This document shows, piece by piece, positions 44,420 through 56,198 of a stretch of DNA of 64,000 nucleotides. Under the pieces are notes generated by a model. That model worked only from the letters and a program-made list of their open reading frames with translations, did not search any database and had not been told where the DNA came from. The stretch is taken from NCBI RefSeq assembly GCF_910592395.1, contig NC_088318.1:7214756-7278755 (forward strand). Reading direction: 5' to 3'. The translations under genes and the position numbers were made by a program. Each line of letters begins with the position of its first letter. Position 1 is the first letter of the stretch. The stretch comes from Lineus longissimus. Taxonomy: Eukaryota > Nemertea > Pilidiophora > Heteronemertea > Lineidae.

Positions 44420-45240
44420 TTCAATTCAATTCAATTTATTCTCCACTTTTAAAAAAGTACAGAGAAGAAAACCCTAACAGTAATTATACATGATGGCTGA
44501 CGTACAGGGTCAACGGTGGACACATGGCAAATGAATCACATAGGGGCTAAACTAGATTAAACAATCTGCGACACGCCAAGAGGAATTTGGCTAGTTTTAC
44601 ATGATTCTTACTTTGAAACAAACTTTTCATTTTTATTACATTTGGTCGAGAACAATAATATTTCGGTAGACAGTCTTTTCTAATTTCTGCAACTGCACTA
44701 CATCCAAGAAGTAGATGGTATTCATCGCCAACTCCATTATTACACAAAACACATAATCGGTCTCCTCGTGGTATGCCCGTGTAAATTTACAGAGTATATG
44801 CCAGGAATTCAATTGTAGATAGTCTTCAAGGATAAAACGCTCTTTGAAAATTGTATAATTTGTACATTTAGGGGACTCTTGAATATCCGTATACCATTTC
44901 TAAACGAATTGATCTCTTAGTGTCCTTTTACCGTTTCCGTTAACCATGCAAAAATTTGATTTGTCTGGTTTAACCATAACACAGTGTAACCAGTTACATC
45001 TAGGATTTCCTTAATCTTATTAACTAAGCCAAGGGGATAAAAAAGTGCCATTTCTAAACCTTTCAAGTAGACACCTATAGACATGGTAGGTATATTTATC
45101 CTGTCGACCAGTAACAATTTTTGCCCAAAAATTTATCATCCTAACATTTATGGCAATCCACACGGGGTTTTTCCCAGTGTCCCCATACACCATGCATGAC
45201 GGCGTAGTGCTTCGTACCTTTAACACATGTTTTAGAAATT
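44420..45240 (-). pseudogene. LINE 3' part, minus strand
   Basis: On the minus strand several frames encode the typical end of a LINE polyprotein. A VRMINFWAKI block lies near 45,130. A C-terminal zinc-knuckle-like segment (CNNGVGDEYHLLLGC, near 44,700) with YYCSRPN follows. The 3' end has a TTGAATTGAATTGA tail (44,421). It is older than the fragments at 43 and 58 kb, judging by the number of breaks. Confidence 0.72.
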
Positions 45241-45482
45241 TAGTGCAGGCGGGCCTAGATCACCAATCAATAGCAGCAAGTCATTCGCGGAGGTATTGAA
45301 TGATCCAATTACTCAATTGGTCAAAGAGGACCCTTTCTGGGGTATGAGCCGAGAACGTGGAATACAATGCAGGTTTATTGATGACGGTACCTTGGATGCT
45401 TACCTAGTCTAAATAGCCAAAATTGTCGGAGCGGAGAATATTGTCGCCACTTCAAAGTGTGAGCGTAACGCGAAAGCCCCCC

Positions 45483-45627
45483 CCCCCCGGCTGCCATTTC
45501 CATTTCGCAAAATTCGATGGCCACCACATAACGTAGCCTACATTCTCATTTTAACGATCGTACAAGGGAAGAAGAAACAAAATGATTAATACATGAAGAG
45601 AAAACTCAAAAGTCTACAACACGCGGT
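45483..45627 (-). mobile_element. 5'-truncated copy of the 5S-derived SINE
   Basis: Read on the minus strand, it begins with the last 5S bases (CCGCGTGTTGTAGACTTTT). The same tail as the 53.6-kb SINE follows, ending GGAAATGGCAGCC and a G run. Most of the 5S part is missing. Confidence 0.85.
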
Positions 45628-45639
45628 TGTAACGGCTAG

Positions 45640-46935
45640 CACCGTTGAAGCATGATACATGTACTTTTAAGTTTCCAGATTCCTCGTTGACAGAAGTGTC
45701 TTTCAATAGGTCATCTCTTTGAACTACCGCCTAAACAACAACATCCTGCCTGTTTACCAGTTTGGTACATATGTATGCTACCTCAATAACTTAGTCCTAT
45801 ATCAATTGATTTTGTTTTCTCGACTTACAGTACCATGTCCCTAATTGACTTTGATTTTAGGGTATTCCGAATTTCTGCCTTTAAATGGTATATGATTTAG
45901 ATTAAATAACTTTCGATTAGTTTTCTTGACACGTGGAAAGGAATTTCTTTGTCTAATGCGCATTTCGCCATAAGATTTGTTTCGAGAAGAATACATTTCT
46001 TCTACTCTGACAAAACTTTCGATTTTTGATACTTCTCCCGTGTTTACCCAAAGGCAGCAACGAGGTTTGTACTAATGTTTATATCAAAGATTCTTTTGAT
46101 CTATTTTGTGTAATACTATTTTATGTTGGAACTCCGTAAAACAAGTTTTAGATCCTGAATTTGGGTCGGATGACCTGACCTGTTAAGAACAATGGTGTCG
46201 GACAGCAATTCTTGTGAAAAGCTATGTTTTATATCATTTCTATTGGTTAAATTGCATAGGCCTAAACTGAAATTGTTGTATAAGATATTGAATTCATTTG
46301 TTTTCTTTGATTAAGTTTACAACTTGTTTCGTGGATGTTTTGGTTGCATTTAATTGTGTTCACTCGTGTGTCGCGTGGCATAGGCTACTTGTCGCCATGT
46401 ATGAGTCATCGATAGGCCTATCCTTTCGCATCCGGTTGGCTTCATTTAACCGAGCATGCTGGAAATATGTTAATCGCGCACCTCTCTCTGAAGACAGGGT
46501 CGCCCTCTTTTATTGTAATAGTATAATAGTTTGGAACATGAAGTGGATATTGATATGTCATTCAATTCTTAGCACAGCTTTTATTTAGAAATTTGTATCA
46601 TTTGTATCGATATTTTACTCAGTGTGTATACAACATTGTGTCGTTACAGTTTTTACGTCGTAACAGCAAACGACTTAACAGCAAAAGGCTGTTTAACCAA
46701 CATCCAATAAAGATGCTGTGCCAGTAGATACAACCTATAACTCATTGACTTGTCGTTCATGATTGGGGACAACAGGCTACAGTAAAAACTCGCCTACCAA
46801 AAGATCTTCTCGCCAGAGGAGAAAACGTAAAGAACGACTACCAATCGAAACTCGCCAGGAGTGTGAGTGATGATGGAAGAAAACGATTTGACGTCTGTCG
46901 CGTGCCTGGTGTAATGATGCGTTAATTTCCTCCAC
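45640..46935. other. non-coding DNA, possible BEL/Pao LTR
   Basis: No gene seen. An AATAAAGATGCTGTG signal near 46,708 and the position upstream of a BEL/Pao gag would fit an LTR, but no second copy is available to confirm it. Confidence 0.35.
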
Positions 46936-46938
46936 GTG

Positions 46939-47184
46939 CCGGTGTAAAAGAAATGCAAGTCCGCCCGGAACAAAGGTCCTACGGACGTTGGTTCCCAAGG
47001 AATGGGGGCCCTACGGGCCCCCATTCCTTGGGAACGGTTGTCCTAACCGGACTGCCCTTCCTGGGCTACGATTCCTATATATATGAAAGGAAGGTAGGAC
47101 TTTGATTACTGGGGGACTTAGATTCCCAGGAGTTAGAGTCCGGCGGACTCCAGCTAGGTAGGTCGTGGGTTACTTTTACACCGG
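46939..47184. mobile_element. 238-bp MITE with CCGG flanks and internal perfect hairpin
   Basis: The element (46943-47180) begins TGTAAAAG and ends CTTTTACA, flanked by CCGG on both sides (46939-46942, 47181-47184). Inside is a perfect 21-bp hairpin with a 3-nt loop (arms 46991-47011 and 47015-47035). TGTNR ends plus a 4-bp CCGG duplication fit what I recall of Ginger-type transposons. No transposase. Confidence 0.8.
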
Positions 47185-47664
47185 TCGACCTTCATTACAG
47201 ACGTGGCCTAGCAAAACAAGATCACGGACACGCCGTGGGAATAGATGTTAGGATCTACGGTTGTTGATGAGAGCAGCGGACAGTATTGGAGTTGCGGTAT
47301 TTATATGACAATGCAGCAGCACGTCTTCAGAACGAAAGGAACACAGAAGTTAGAGACACTTAGTGTTTATTATGACATCCAAAGACAGTCTTCACGATTT
47401 GATAACTTGATGAACATTGTGCTTGGACTAACATGCGAACTCTTGCTAATTGTAATTTGATTTTACATATTGATGGGTCTGTAAGAGTAGAGGTAACAAA
47501 TCGATCCGTCCCTACTATATTCCCACTTTAAAATTACGAGAGTTACAGGCATCAATGTTTCAACTGCCATCCTTCCCCTCAGAGTAATGCTATGATAAAG
47601 TGTAGATAATTGATATTTATCTACTCTATTCCTTAAAACCTTTTTGTTTCATAAAACCTTAAAT

Positions 47665-48981
47665 ATGTCTCATTTACATCAGCAGCGCAAGGCCGAACTT
47701 GAAGCTGAGATACAGCAGATAAGAAGTGTAATAGGGAAGTTGGACAAAGGGATTGCGACTGCAACAAAGGTGAGTGAGTATGAACAGGGGCTTCGAAGAT
47801 CAGGCCGGATCCAGAAGTTGAGTGAAAAGGCAAGGCAAAATCGTGAAGCTGAATGCACCAAGAAATTCTGGTATGTACATGTATATCATAGATTATCCCC
47901 ACAGGTCCTAACAGCTGAAGAAGACTTAAGGGAAGAACATACCTTAGATTCGTTGAGGCTAGTTATTGATGAATTAATTAGCCGACGAGATTATTTTGAA
48001 TCTATTTGCCTGGATTTAAGAGATATTTTAGTGGAACCCCCTGCCGCTGATATTTCGCAAGCTAGGGACAGACTTCTTTCAGTAATTAACAGGGTCATCC
48101 GAGAGGCTGAACGGATGATGAAGGATGAGATGAGCAGGAAGGCCCCATCTGTTGACTTGGCTTCCTTACACCGACGTTCGCCATTGCCCCTTACTACAAC
48201 AAAGGAGGACAGGGACGAGCCTCAGACTGAAGAAGAGAAAGACGCAAGTTCAAGAAGCTCAGTATCGAGCCACTCGAGTAAATCTCGCAGAAGCAGCGCC
48301 TCCTCCACCTCATCCAGAAGAAGAGATGCTGCAGCCAGGGCTGCCGCCCTCAAAGCCGAACTCCAAGCACAAACAGAAGCTGCAAGAAAGGAAGAAGAGC
48401 TGAAGGCAATGGAGATCGAAGAGATGAAGCGGCGAGCAGAAGCCGAGGCAAGAATGATGAAACGACGTGGAGAACTCGAAATGCAAAGGATCGCGCACAA
48501 GCTTTCTATAGAAGAAGCAAAGCTAAAGGTCTATGAAAAGCAGGATCTCACCATTGATGAAAGCCCCCCGACGATTTCCTTTCATGGGAATGAAGACCAA
48601 ATGAACGAAGACGAAGGACTGTCGGAAAACAGTGATGTCATCCTGCAAGACAACAAAGAGCCCATCACTGAAAGAATGGTAGAGACAACCAAGCCCGAGC
48701 CTGACCCTAGACTCACGCCCGAAGCCAAAGTTTTCACGCCACTTCCTCAGCCGGCTCAGCCTGTTCAGCCAGTACATGTAGGCTCAGTATCGAACAACGA
48801 ACTGTTGACCATGACAAGGGCTCCGGCAGAATCGATGCAGTTAAATCGCCTCCCAGTGCCAGAACCATCGATATTTACAGGGGACCCACTCCTGTATCCC
48901 GACTGGATCGCATCCTTCAAGTCACTAGTGGAGTCCAGAGGAATTCCAGCCCAGGAGCGCATTCATTTTTTGAAACGCTAG
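47665..48981 (+). pseudogene. BEL/Pao gag N-terminal part (stop at 48979)
   Basis: The likely start is the ATG at 47665. The protein has a helical N-terminal part, a Ser/Arg-rich segment, a long Glu/Lys/Ala coiled coil (about residues 220-300) and the beginning of the DUF1759 gag domain (PSIFTGD, then W). An in-frame TAG at 48979-48981 interrupts DUF1759. The long coiled coil distinguishes this subfamily from the element at 22 kb. Confidence 0.8.
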
Positions 48982-50163
48982 TTGGGCGGTCCAGCTAAAG
49001 GTTACTTCCTCCTGAAAAGTGAGCAGGCCTACGAAAAAGCCAAGAAGACCTTAGAAGAACGGTTTGGCAACGCTTTTACCGTTACGGAACATTTCCGCAA
49101 GAAACTTGACGATTGGCCGAAGATCAATGGCAGAGACAGTGAGGCTCTGCGCAAATTTTCGGATTTCTTATGTCAATGTGAAGTAGCCATGATTGACATC
49201 AAGGAATTGTCCGTCCTGAATAATGTCAGAGAAATTAAACGACTGTTGTCAAAATTACCAGAACGGATTGTTAATCGCTGGAATCGTAAGGCTGCCCATG
49301 TAAAGGCAGCAGTAGACAAGTATCCCGATTTCCCGGCATTTTCCAAATTCATTCATGACGAAGCCGAAATTGCTTGTGACCCCATGACGTCTATAGGTTC
49401 GCTCAGAATCGCTTCTGAAAAGGATAGGACCAAAGAGATCCACCCCAAGAAACGGAGTGTCCTGGCCTCTGGATCAAACGAAGAGAAGCAAGGCCCTCCA
49501 CCGAAATTCGACAAAGCCTGCCCAGTCTGCAAACGCCAAAATCACGCCCTGAAAGACTGCACTGTTTTTGCAAAGAAACCGTTGCAAGAAAGGCAGGAGT
49601 TTGTAAAGAAAAATGGTTTGTGCTATGGCTGCCTCAGCCATGGGCATATGTCCAAGTCATGTACCGCGCGCAGCACATGCAAAACGTGCAATAAGAAGCA
49701 CCCGACCTGTCTCCATCAGGAACGAACTGATGTGAAGGTTAAGGATGCTCAGGAAAAGAAAACCCAAGGTCCTGAAGCATCAGGGTCCAACCATCGCTGT
49801 AAGACAGAAACTACAAAGTATGACAGGGATCAAATTTCATCTATGATTGTCCCTGTCTGGGTATCTAGCCATGATAACCCAAATTGTGGGGCTCTAGTTT
49901 ACGCCTTACTGGACACGCAGTCAGACACAACATTCATCCAGGATTTGACAGCGGGGAAGCTGAGGACGCAGTCACAACCTGTCACCCTAAAGCTGACGAC
50001 CATGACCTCGCGGAGTGAGACTATTCAATGCCACAGGTTTCAGAACTTGAAAGTTCGTGCATACCATTCAAGCAATTGGATTTCGCTGCCAACGACCTAT
50101 TCGCGTGAGCTTATCCCAGCCGATGTGTCGCACATCCCAACACCCGAGGTCGCAAGAAGATAG
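48982..50163 (+). pseudogene. BEL/Pao gag C-terminal part and protease
   Basis: The same frame continues after the TAG through the rest of DUF1759, the Cys/His zinc knuckles (from about 49,530: CPVCKRQNH, then CYGCLSHGH, then C-x2-C-x3-H) and the DUF1758 protease (LLDTQSD near 49,910). An in-frame TAG at 50161-50163 stops it. Zinc knuckles bind RNA and the protease cuts the polyprotein. Confidence 0.85.
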
Positions 50164-50223
50164 CAACATCTAAAAGGGATATCTCATTATCTCCTACCGT
50201 TACAGGAATGTGAGATAGGACTT

Positions 50224-51585
50224 TTGATTGGCTATAACTGTTCCCAGGCATTGGCTCCTCGACAGTCTGTTACAGGAACAGGAAATGAACCCTTTGCTGT
50301 CCAGACAGATCTCGGCTGGAGCATCGTTGGCTGTACAGACAATAGGGACACCTCTGAAGATGCGCTTGGACTCACCAATCGAGTCATTACTCACACCGTT
50401 CCAGACAAATTAGGACCAGCAATCGCAATTTCATCGCCATCTGAAGTCCGATTTGTCTACAAGACGACAATCAAAGAAGTGGTCAGCCCAACCGTTCTGA
50501 ATCTCCTGGAATCGGACTTTGTTGAACAGAAAGAACAGAACGCGTCCAAGATGTCCCAGGAAGACCTTGACTTCCTGAAGATAGTGTCGGATGGAATTTG
50601 CCATCAAGAGGACGGCCATTATTCCATGCCACTTCCTTTCAAAGGATCGAGACCGGTGTAAAAGTAAAAAGTGTCCCCCCTGGAAAAAGTGTCCGGCCCT
50701 ATTGTATTCTGCAATATGGTTCTATAGAGACCCTGACCGTCAATAGCTCAGAGATTGAAGCGCATAATAGAATCCTTTGTTCCCGGACATTTTATCCTAG
50801 GACATTTTAAACTTCTACACCGGCACTACCCAACAATAGGTTTGTGGCAGCCAAAAGAGCCAGTAGCCTTAAACGCACATTTGAAGCCGATCAGAGATAT
50901 TTTGATCATTATAAATCCTTCATGGAGGATATTTTGAAGCGAGGAGACGCCAAGGTGGTACCAGCCACTGACTCAAACCCAGGCCACACTTGGTACATAC
51001 CACACCATGGGGTGTACCACCCAAAGATACCTGGGAAAATCCGAGTAGTATACGACTGCAGTGCCAAGTTCAAGGGAGTTTTACTCAACGACCACCTTCT
51101 CTAGGGACCCGACTTGATTAACCCTCTAGTTGGCGTCCTTTGTCGCCTCAGAAAAGGTCGCATTGCAGTCATGTGTGACGTGGAAAAATTTTTCCACGCC
51201 TTCAGAGTCCACTCTAAGGATCGAGACTACCTCAGGTTTTTGTGGTGGGAAGATGGTGATCTCAACAAGGAACAAGGAACCCATAGATCATAGGATGAAA
51301 GTGCATCTGTTCGGCGCCGTTTCTTCCCCAGGTTGCGCCAACTTTGGACTGAAACAACTGGCCAAAGACCACGAAGACATTGGAAAAGAGGCAGCAGATT
51401 TTCTGCAGAAGGACTTCTACGTCGACGATGGCATCAAAAGCGTTGAAACAGTCAACGAAGGTGTCGATTTAATTATGAAAGCCAGAGAAATCTGCGCCAA
51501 AGGAAACCTTAGGCTACACAAAATAGTGTCAAACAGCCGAGAAGGATACCAGAAACGGAACGTGCTACGTCCGTTAAAAACTTGA
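50224..51585 (+). pseudogene. BEL/Pao reverse transcriptase, interrupted by MITE, stop and frameshift
   Basis: After the stop at 50161 the protein resumes with the protease-RT linker. It is split by a 163-bp MITE at 50,657-50,819 and then enters the reverse transcriptase (palm start near 51,000). A TAG at 51102-51104 follows, and the frame changes near 51,170-51,280. The YVDD catalytic motif lies at about 51,418. The stretch ends in a run of TTGACC repeats (51,580-51,608). Confidence 0.85.
50653..50823. mobile_element. 163-bp MITE with CCGG target duplication
   Basis: The element (50657-50819) begins TGTAAAAGT, ends ACTTCTACA, and is flanked by CCGG at 50653-50656 and 50820-50823. Removing it with one CCGG leaves the retrotransposon frame uninterrupted at that site, which directly supports CCGG as target duplication. 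Inner ends carry AAAAGTGTCC and GGACATTTTA as inverted subterminal repeats. Confidence 0.88.
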
Positions 51586-51608
51586 CCTTGACCTTGACCT
51601 TGACCTTG
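51580..51608. repeat. TTGACC hexanucleotide repeat
   Basis: About five copies of a 6-bp unit lie inside the RT-RNase H connection. The frame changes next to it. Confidence 0.9.
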
Positions 51609-51715
51609 AAGACTCACCAATAGAGCGAGCACTTGGTATTCAGTGGTGCTTAGAGTCGGACTCATTCTGTTTCCGCCTTACACTGAAAGATCAACCCCTT
51701 ACAAGAAGAGGCATC

Positions 51716-53593
51716 TTGTCAACTGTAGCGTCAATCTGCGACCCATTGGGTTTCGTTGCACCATTCGTTCTTCTTGGAAAGAAACTTCTCCAGCAAATGT
51801 GCGGCAAGGCCATGAACTGGGATGACCCCCTCTCTGACGAACTCCGACCTTTGTGGGAGCAGTGGAGACTTGAACTAGGAAAGCTCTCAGCTATCAAGAT
51901 ATCCAGATGCTATAAACCACAGAACTTTGGAGAAACAAAGACAGCGGAACTACACCACTTTTCCGATGCCTCCCTAAGTGGCTATGGACAATGTTCATAT
52001 CTCCGCCTGGTTGATGACAAGAAACAAGTGCATTGTTCACTTGTCATGGGGAAATCGAGAGTTGCTCCACTGAAGCCGGTAACCATACCAAGATTGGAAC
52101 TTCAAGCGGCAGTTGTTTCAACCAAAATAGGCGACCTCCTCAATTGGGAGCTGGACATAGCAAACATAACGAACATGTACTGGACAGATTCAAAGGTAGT
52201 CCTTGGCTACATAAACAATGAGGCACGCAGATTCCACATCTTCGTCGCCAATCGCGTCCAGAGGATACGGGACTCCACCGAAGTCAATCAATGGAGATAC
52301 GTTAGCACTCATGAAAATCCAGCGGACTTGGCCTCAAGGGGTTGCAGTTCCGAGGAGATTGAATCTTCCGACTGGTTGGTCGGACCTGCTTTCTTTTGGA
52401 AAGATGAAATTCCAATTGACAAGGCGACTACACCACAGCTGCTCAGTGATGACCCTGATGTGAAAAAGATCCATGCAGTCAACACAGTTAGATCATTTGA
52501 AACAAGAACCTTGTTGCACAGAATTGGCAAATTCTCAACCTGGTCTGCTGCTGTATCTGCTGTGGCCGTACTCCTTCGATGCTGTTTGAGAAAGAAAGGA
52601 CACGAACCATCCTCCCCACAAGAGCTCCGTGAAAGGGCTGAAAGGTTGATCATAAAGATGGTTCAAGAGGAGTCATTCGCTGATGAAATGAGCCAACTCA
52701 GAAAAAGAGATCATGAAACACCCTCAATAGTTAAAAAGGACAGTCCACTTCACAAACTTGACCCAACCTTGGATGAAGAGGGGATATTGAGAGTCGGAGG
52801 AAGACTGAAACAATCCTCAATTGAGTATGGCGTGATTCTTCCAGGGGCAAGCCATATCACAACCCTGGTCATTAGGCATCATCATGAGAGAGTTGCACAC
52901 CAAGGCAGAGGATTGACGATGAATCAGATCCGTAGCTCTGGAATATGGATTCTTAGTTGCAGCTCAGCAGTAGGATCTCACATTTACAAATGTGTGACCT
53001 GCAGGCGTCTCCGTGGTAGACCCCAAGAGCAGAAGATGTCAAACCTCCCAGAAGATAGAACAGAAGCATCTCCCCCATTCACATACTGTGGCGCAGACTG
53101 TTTTGGACCCTTTTATGTCAAAGATAACCGGAAAGAAGTCAAACGCTACGGCGTAATATTCACGTGTCTGGCGCTAAGGGCAGTACACATTGAGGTACTT
53201 GACGACATGAGCACCGACGCATTTATTAACGGTCTGCGGTGTCTTATCGCTATTAGAGGCACGGTCCGAAAAATTAGATGCGACCAAGGGTCGAATTTCA
53301 TTGGGGCAAAGCATGAAATAAAACTTGCCCTAAATGAGCTGAACGCTGATATGATCCGTGCATATTTGTTGCAGCATAGCTGCGAGTTTGATATGAATCC
53401 ACCAGCAGCCAGCCATATGGGCGGCATTTGGGAGAGAATGATCCGAAGCACTCGAAGTATTCTCAACGGACTCCTTGACCAGTCAAAGTGCCAACTCAAC
53501 ACGTCATCATTACGGACATTCTTATATGAATCAATGGCAATCATTAACAGTAGGCCGTTAACAGTGGACAACCAAAGCATCGCCGCCTCTAAT
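51716..53593 (+). pseudogene. BEL/Pao RNase H and integrase, cut by a SINE
   Basis: The 5' part encodes the RT-RNase H connection (CDPLGF...P), then RNase H (HFSDAS near 51,960). The integrase zinc finger follows (His pair in the RHHHERVAHQG region near 52,875; C-x2-C near 52,995), then the catalytic core (YCGADCFGPF, RCDQGSNF, GGIWERMIR with Glu). This order is typical of BEL/Pao. The integrase ends at 53,593 where the 5S-derived SINE begins; its C-terminal end and the 3' LTR are absent. The frame visible before that is intact. Confidence 0.88.
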
Positions 53594-53838
53594 GTCTACG
53601 ACCATATCACGTTGAAAACACCGGTTCTCGTCCGATCAACGTAGCCAAGCAACGTCGAGCGTGGTTAGTACGTGGATGGGTGACCGCCTCGGAATACCGC
53701 GTGTTGTAGACTTTTGAGTTTTCTCTTCATTTCCCAATCATTTTGTTTGTTCTTCCCTTGTACGATTTTTAAAATGAGAATGTAGGCTACGTTATGTGGT
53801 GGCCATCGAATTTTGCGAAATGGAAATGGCAGCCAGGG
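53594..53838 (+). mobile_element. SINE3-type element derived from 5S rRNA
   Basis: Positions 53594-53714 align along their whole length with 5S rRNA: GTCTACGACCATATCACGTT at the start, CCGGTTCTCGTCCGATC, then the internal promoter parts AAGCAACGTCGAGC, GGATGGGTGACCGCCT and GGAATACC, and GTAGACTTTT at the end. A 5S-unrelated tail of about 125 bp follows, shared with the copy at 45.5 kb. Such 5S-headed SINEs (SINE3) are transcribed by RNA polymerase III from the internal promoter. It is inserted in the BEL/Pao integrase. Confidence 0.9.
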
Positions 53839-54016
53839 GGCCGGCCTGTAGGTCACGCACCTGTATTTAACCAATCAGCTCAAGGTTGTACACGAAAATA
53901 GTTCAGTTTGAGACGAATGCGTGGTCTCATCATACCAGTTGAATGTTATTTTCCATTTCAAATATACTTCTTCTTATATTGAGAATAAGGTGTGTTTAAA
54001 GTGATGAAAATGATTA

Positions 54017-54236
54017 GGTAGTTGATAAAGCTTGGAATCAGTGAAACCATGTAACCAGTGATAAACCTTGGAATAGTCAGTTCTAAACCGTGGAATCACT
54101 GTGCAAGTACCGCGTGAAATCGGGCGCGTTCCTTCCACGATTTATACCCTCCCAACTGCCAATATCGTCCCAGCTGACTTTATTGATAGCAATTTGCCAG
54201 TAGTTCCAGAATCAACCTTTTTGTGGAGGATGACGT
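54017..54236 (+). mobile_element. left part of a MITE related to the 33.5-kb element
   Basis: Begins GGTAGTTGATAAAGCTTGGA and matches 33,480-33,706 with moderate divergence, up to GGAGGATGACGTCA. The right terminal repeat was not found, so the copy is truncated or rearranged. Confidence 0.8.
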
Positions 54237-54330
54237 CAGAGTAGTAGGTATAATGTCCCTTTCAACGCCCAAAATCCGAGGCACAAAGTCCGAGGGTCCC
54301 GGGGCGCTGAAAGGTGCATCATTCGACGCC

Positions 54331-54446
54331 CGCGACAAATGCCCTCCCGTGATATTGTGCTTAAAGAATTTTTTCCGCGCTTCGTGTAAGAGCTCAAAAA
54401 TTCGGCGCTTTCCGTCCGCGCTGTCCACGGGAGGGCATTCGTCGCG
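54331..54446. repeat. 21-bp inverted repeat (one mismatch)
   Basis: Arms 54331-54351 and 54426-54446 (GCCCTCCCGTG paired with CACGGGAGGGC at the inner side), 74-bp loop. It may be part of a further small element; no borders identified. Confidence 0.8.
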
Positions 54447-54687
54447 TAGCAGAGTACAAGCAGCCCGATGCCGCAACGAGCACAGATTAATGTGCACTCT
54501 TATTCGCGCTCCTCCTGAGGTTTTACGGGCTGCTGTCACAAGCCGAGCGGAGCGAAGAGTGTGGATCAATCAGGGTCTCCACCATCGGGAAAGTCTGTTC
54601 GGGGCAAATAGCCTACTGAAGCATTCTGTTGCTATAACTGGGATGTTATCAGTGTCTGGGCAATCCTTGTCATTGGCTATGCATAGA

Positions 54688-55018
54688 GACTGCTCATCCT
54701 AGCTAAAATTATGACGCGAATTGCCTCGACTTGTCACCACATTTTAGCTCCAAAGCAACGAGGTCTGTCCTCTTCGTCTCGCATGGTGGCCGGGTTCGTA
54801 TAGCGCAGGAAGAGCAGGACAGGACAACTCTCCAATCCTAGTCTTTGACTGCTCATCTTAGCTAAAATTATGACGCGAATTGCCTCGACTCGTCGCCACA
54901 TTTTAGGGCCCTGTCTCCACAATGTCCGGTTAGCTCCGAAGCAACGAAGTCTGTCCTCTTCGTCTCGCATGGTGACCGGGTTCGTATAGCGCGGGAAGAG
55001 GAGGGCAGGACAACTCTC
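54688..55018. repeat. direct duplication of about 145 bp
   Basis: Copy 1 (54688-54832) and copy 2 (54847-55018) share GACTGCTCATC through GGACAACTCTC. Copy 2 holds about 26 extra bases in the middle. Confidence 0.85.
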
Positions 55019-55019
55019 T

Positions 55020-56198
55020 TGCGCCACCCTTTTCCTGATGGAAGGGTGGATATTTTGACATGCACATGAAGAAAGAATAACTCATATACGACGTATTTGT
55101 GATATGAAAAAAAACTTTTATTTCTGTTGTCTTTTCACATCGTTTTGTTAGATTTTGTCTTCATGCATAACATTTTTATATGCTTAAAGACCCAGGCGCG
55201 TCCGACCTCGTGACAAAAATGCAGTTTTAGACATGCTTATGCATTTTTATTCTGTTTCCCTGATTGGTTTTTCGATGACGATAGCACATGTACACTGTAT
55301 GTGTGCCCGGGCTGAGCGTTTGCTTGGCTCACTATATAGAGGAATACATCTTCTTCTTAATGCTCTTGGTCTTCGTGCATGTTCACCGCTCGAGTATACG
55401 CGTTTTATTTTTATAAACGCCCTATAGAATGCTTAATATATTCCGATTCTAAAATCAACACTCAATGGAAGATGCCTGCCGTACATGGCGCATTTTGCTA
55501 TGTTTTTCGGAAGAAGCTCACCAGCCATGAAAATAGTTGTCTCAAGTTGGCTATGCTTATAATATAAAGTTGGTCGGGATTTTCCATTGATCTTTGTTAT
55601 ACAAGAGTATACCTTTCTTATGAAGGTCTATAAGAGTATTCAATGGCCTATATATATTTGCATTCAATATTTTTGTGTTTTAATAAGCATCATTATAATG
55701 AAACTGATGATGAAGCTACTGTTATTCTGAGTCTAGAATGCAGCAATGAAGGATGTCTGATGCGGCGTTGCTTTTTCCTAATACGCTCCGATGTTTTGCG
55801 GGAACAATCTCCCGATCTTTAGCGCGACAATTTTAGCGTCTGATCGACTGCATCCTTCACAACAGCAAAGGTAAGAAACATTTCATTTTCTTCATTGGTC
55901 TTACTCTTTTGACATTTACATAAGTTGCATAGTAAGCAATGAAACCTATATCGGGGTTTCAGATGAGCTCTAAATAAACCGTTAAAAACCACACGCGTGC
56001 AACTATTTAATTCGTTAATAATTTTTTTCGTTCGTCAGAAAAAAAAATTACTCAATTTAAAGATCTATACTTGCTCGCGTATGGTCTTTACATGCATTCA
56101 GCCAACAAGTTTTATAAATAATATTCATTTTACAAGAAGAGATACACATTATTAATGGATACATGATGTGCTTGTTATATATGCTGTCAGTCTGCCCC
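55020..56198. other. non-coding DNA, probably includes the left end of Polinton B
   Basis: No gene is seen. The border of Polinton B must lie here because the protease is its last gene, but I could not find a terminal inverted repeat because the other end is outside the window. Confidence 0.4.

Noticed and set aside
44119-44493. 124-codon Phe-rich frame
   Set aside because: It crosses a microsatellite and the tail of an antisense LINE, so it is a chance frame.
46298-46588. 96-codon plus-strand frame
   Set aside because: No motifs; composition is like surrounding non-coding DNA.
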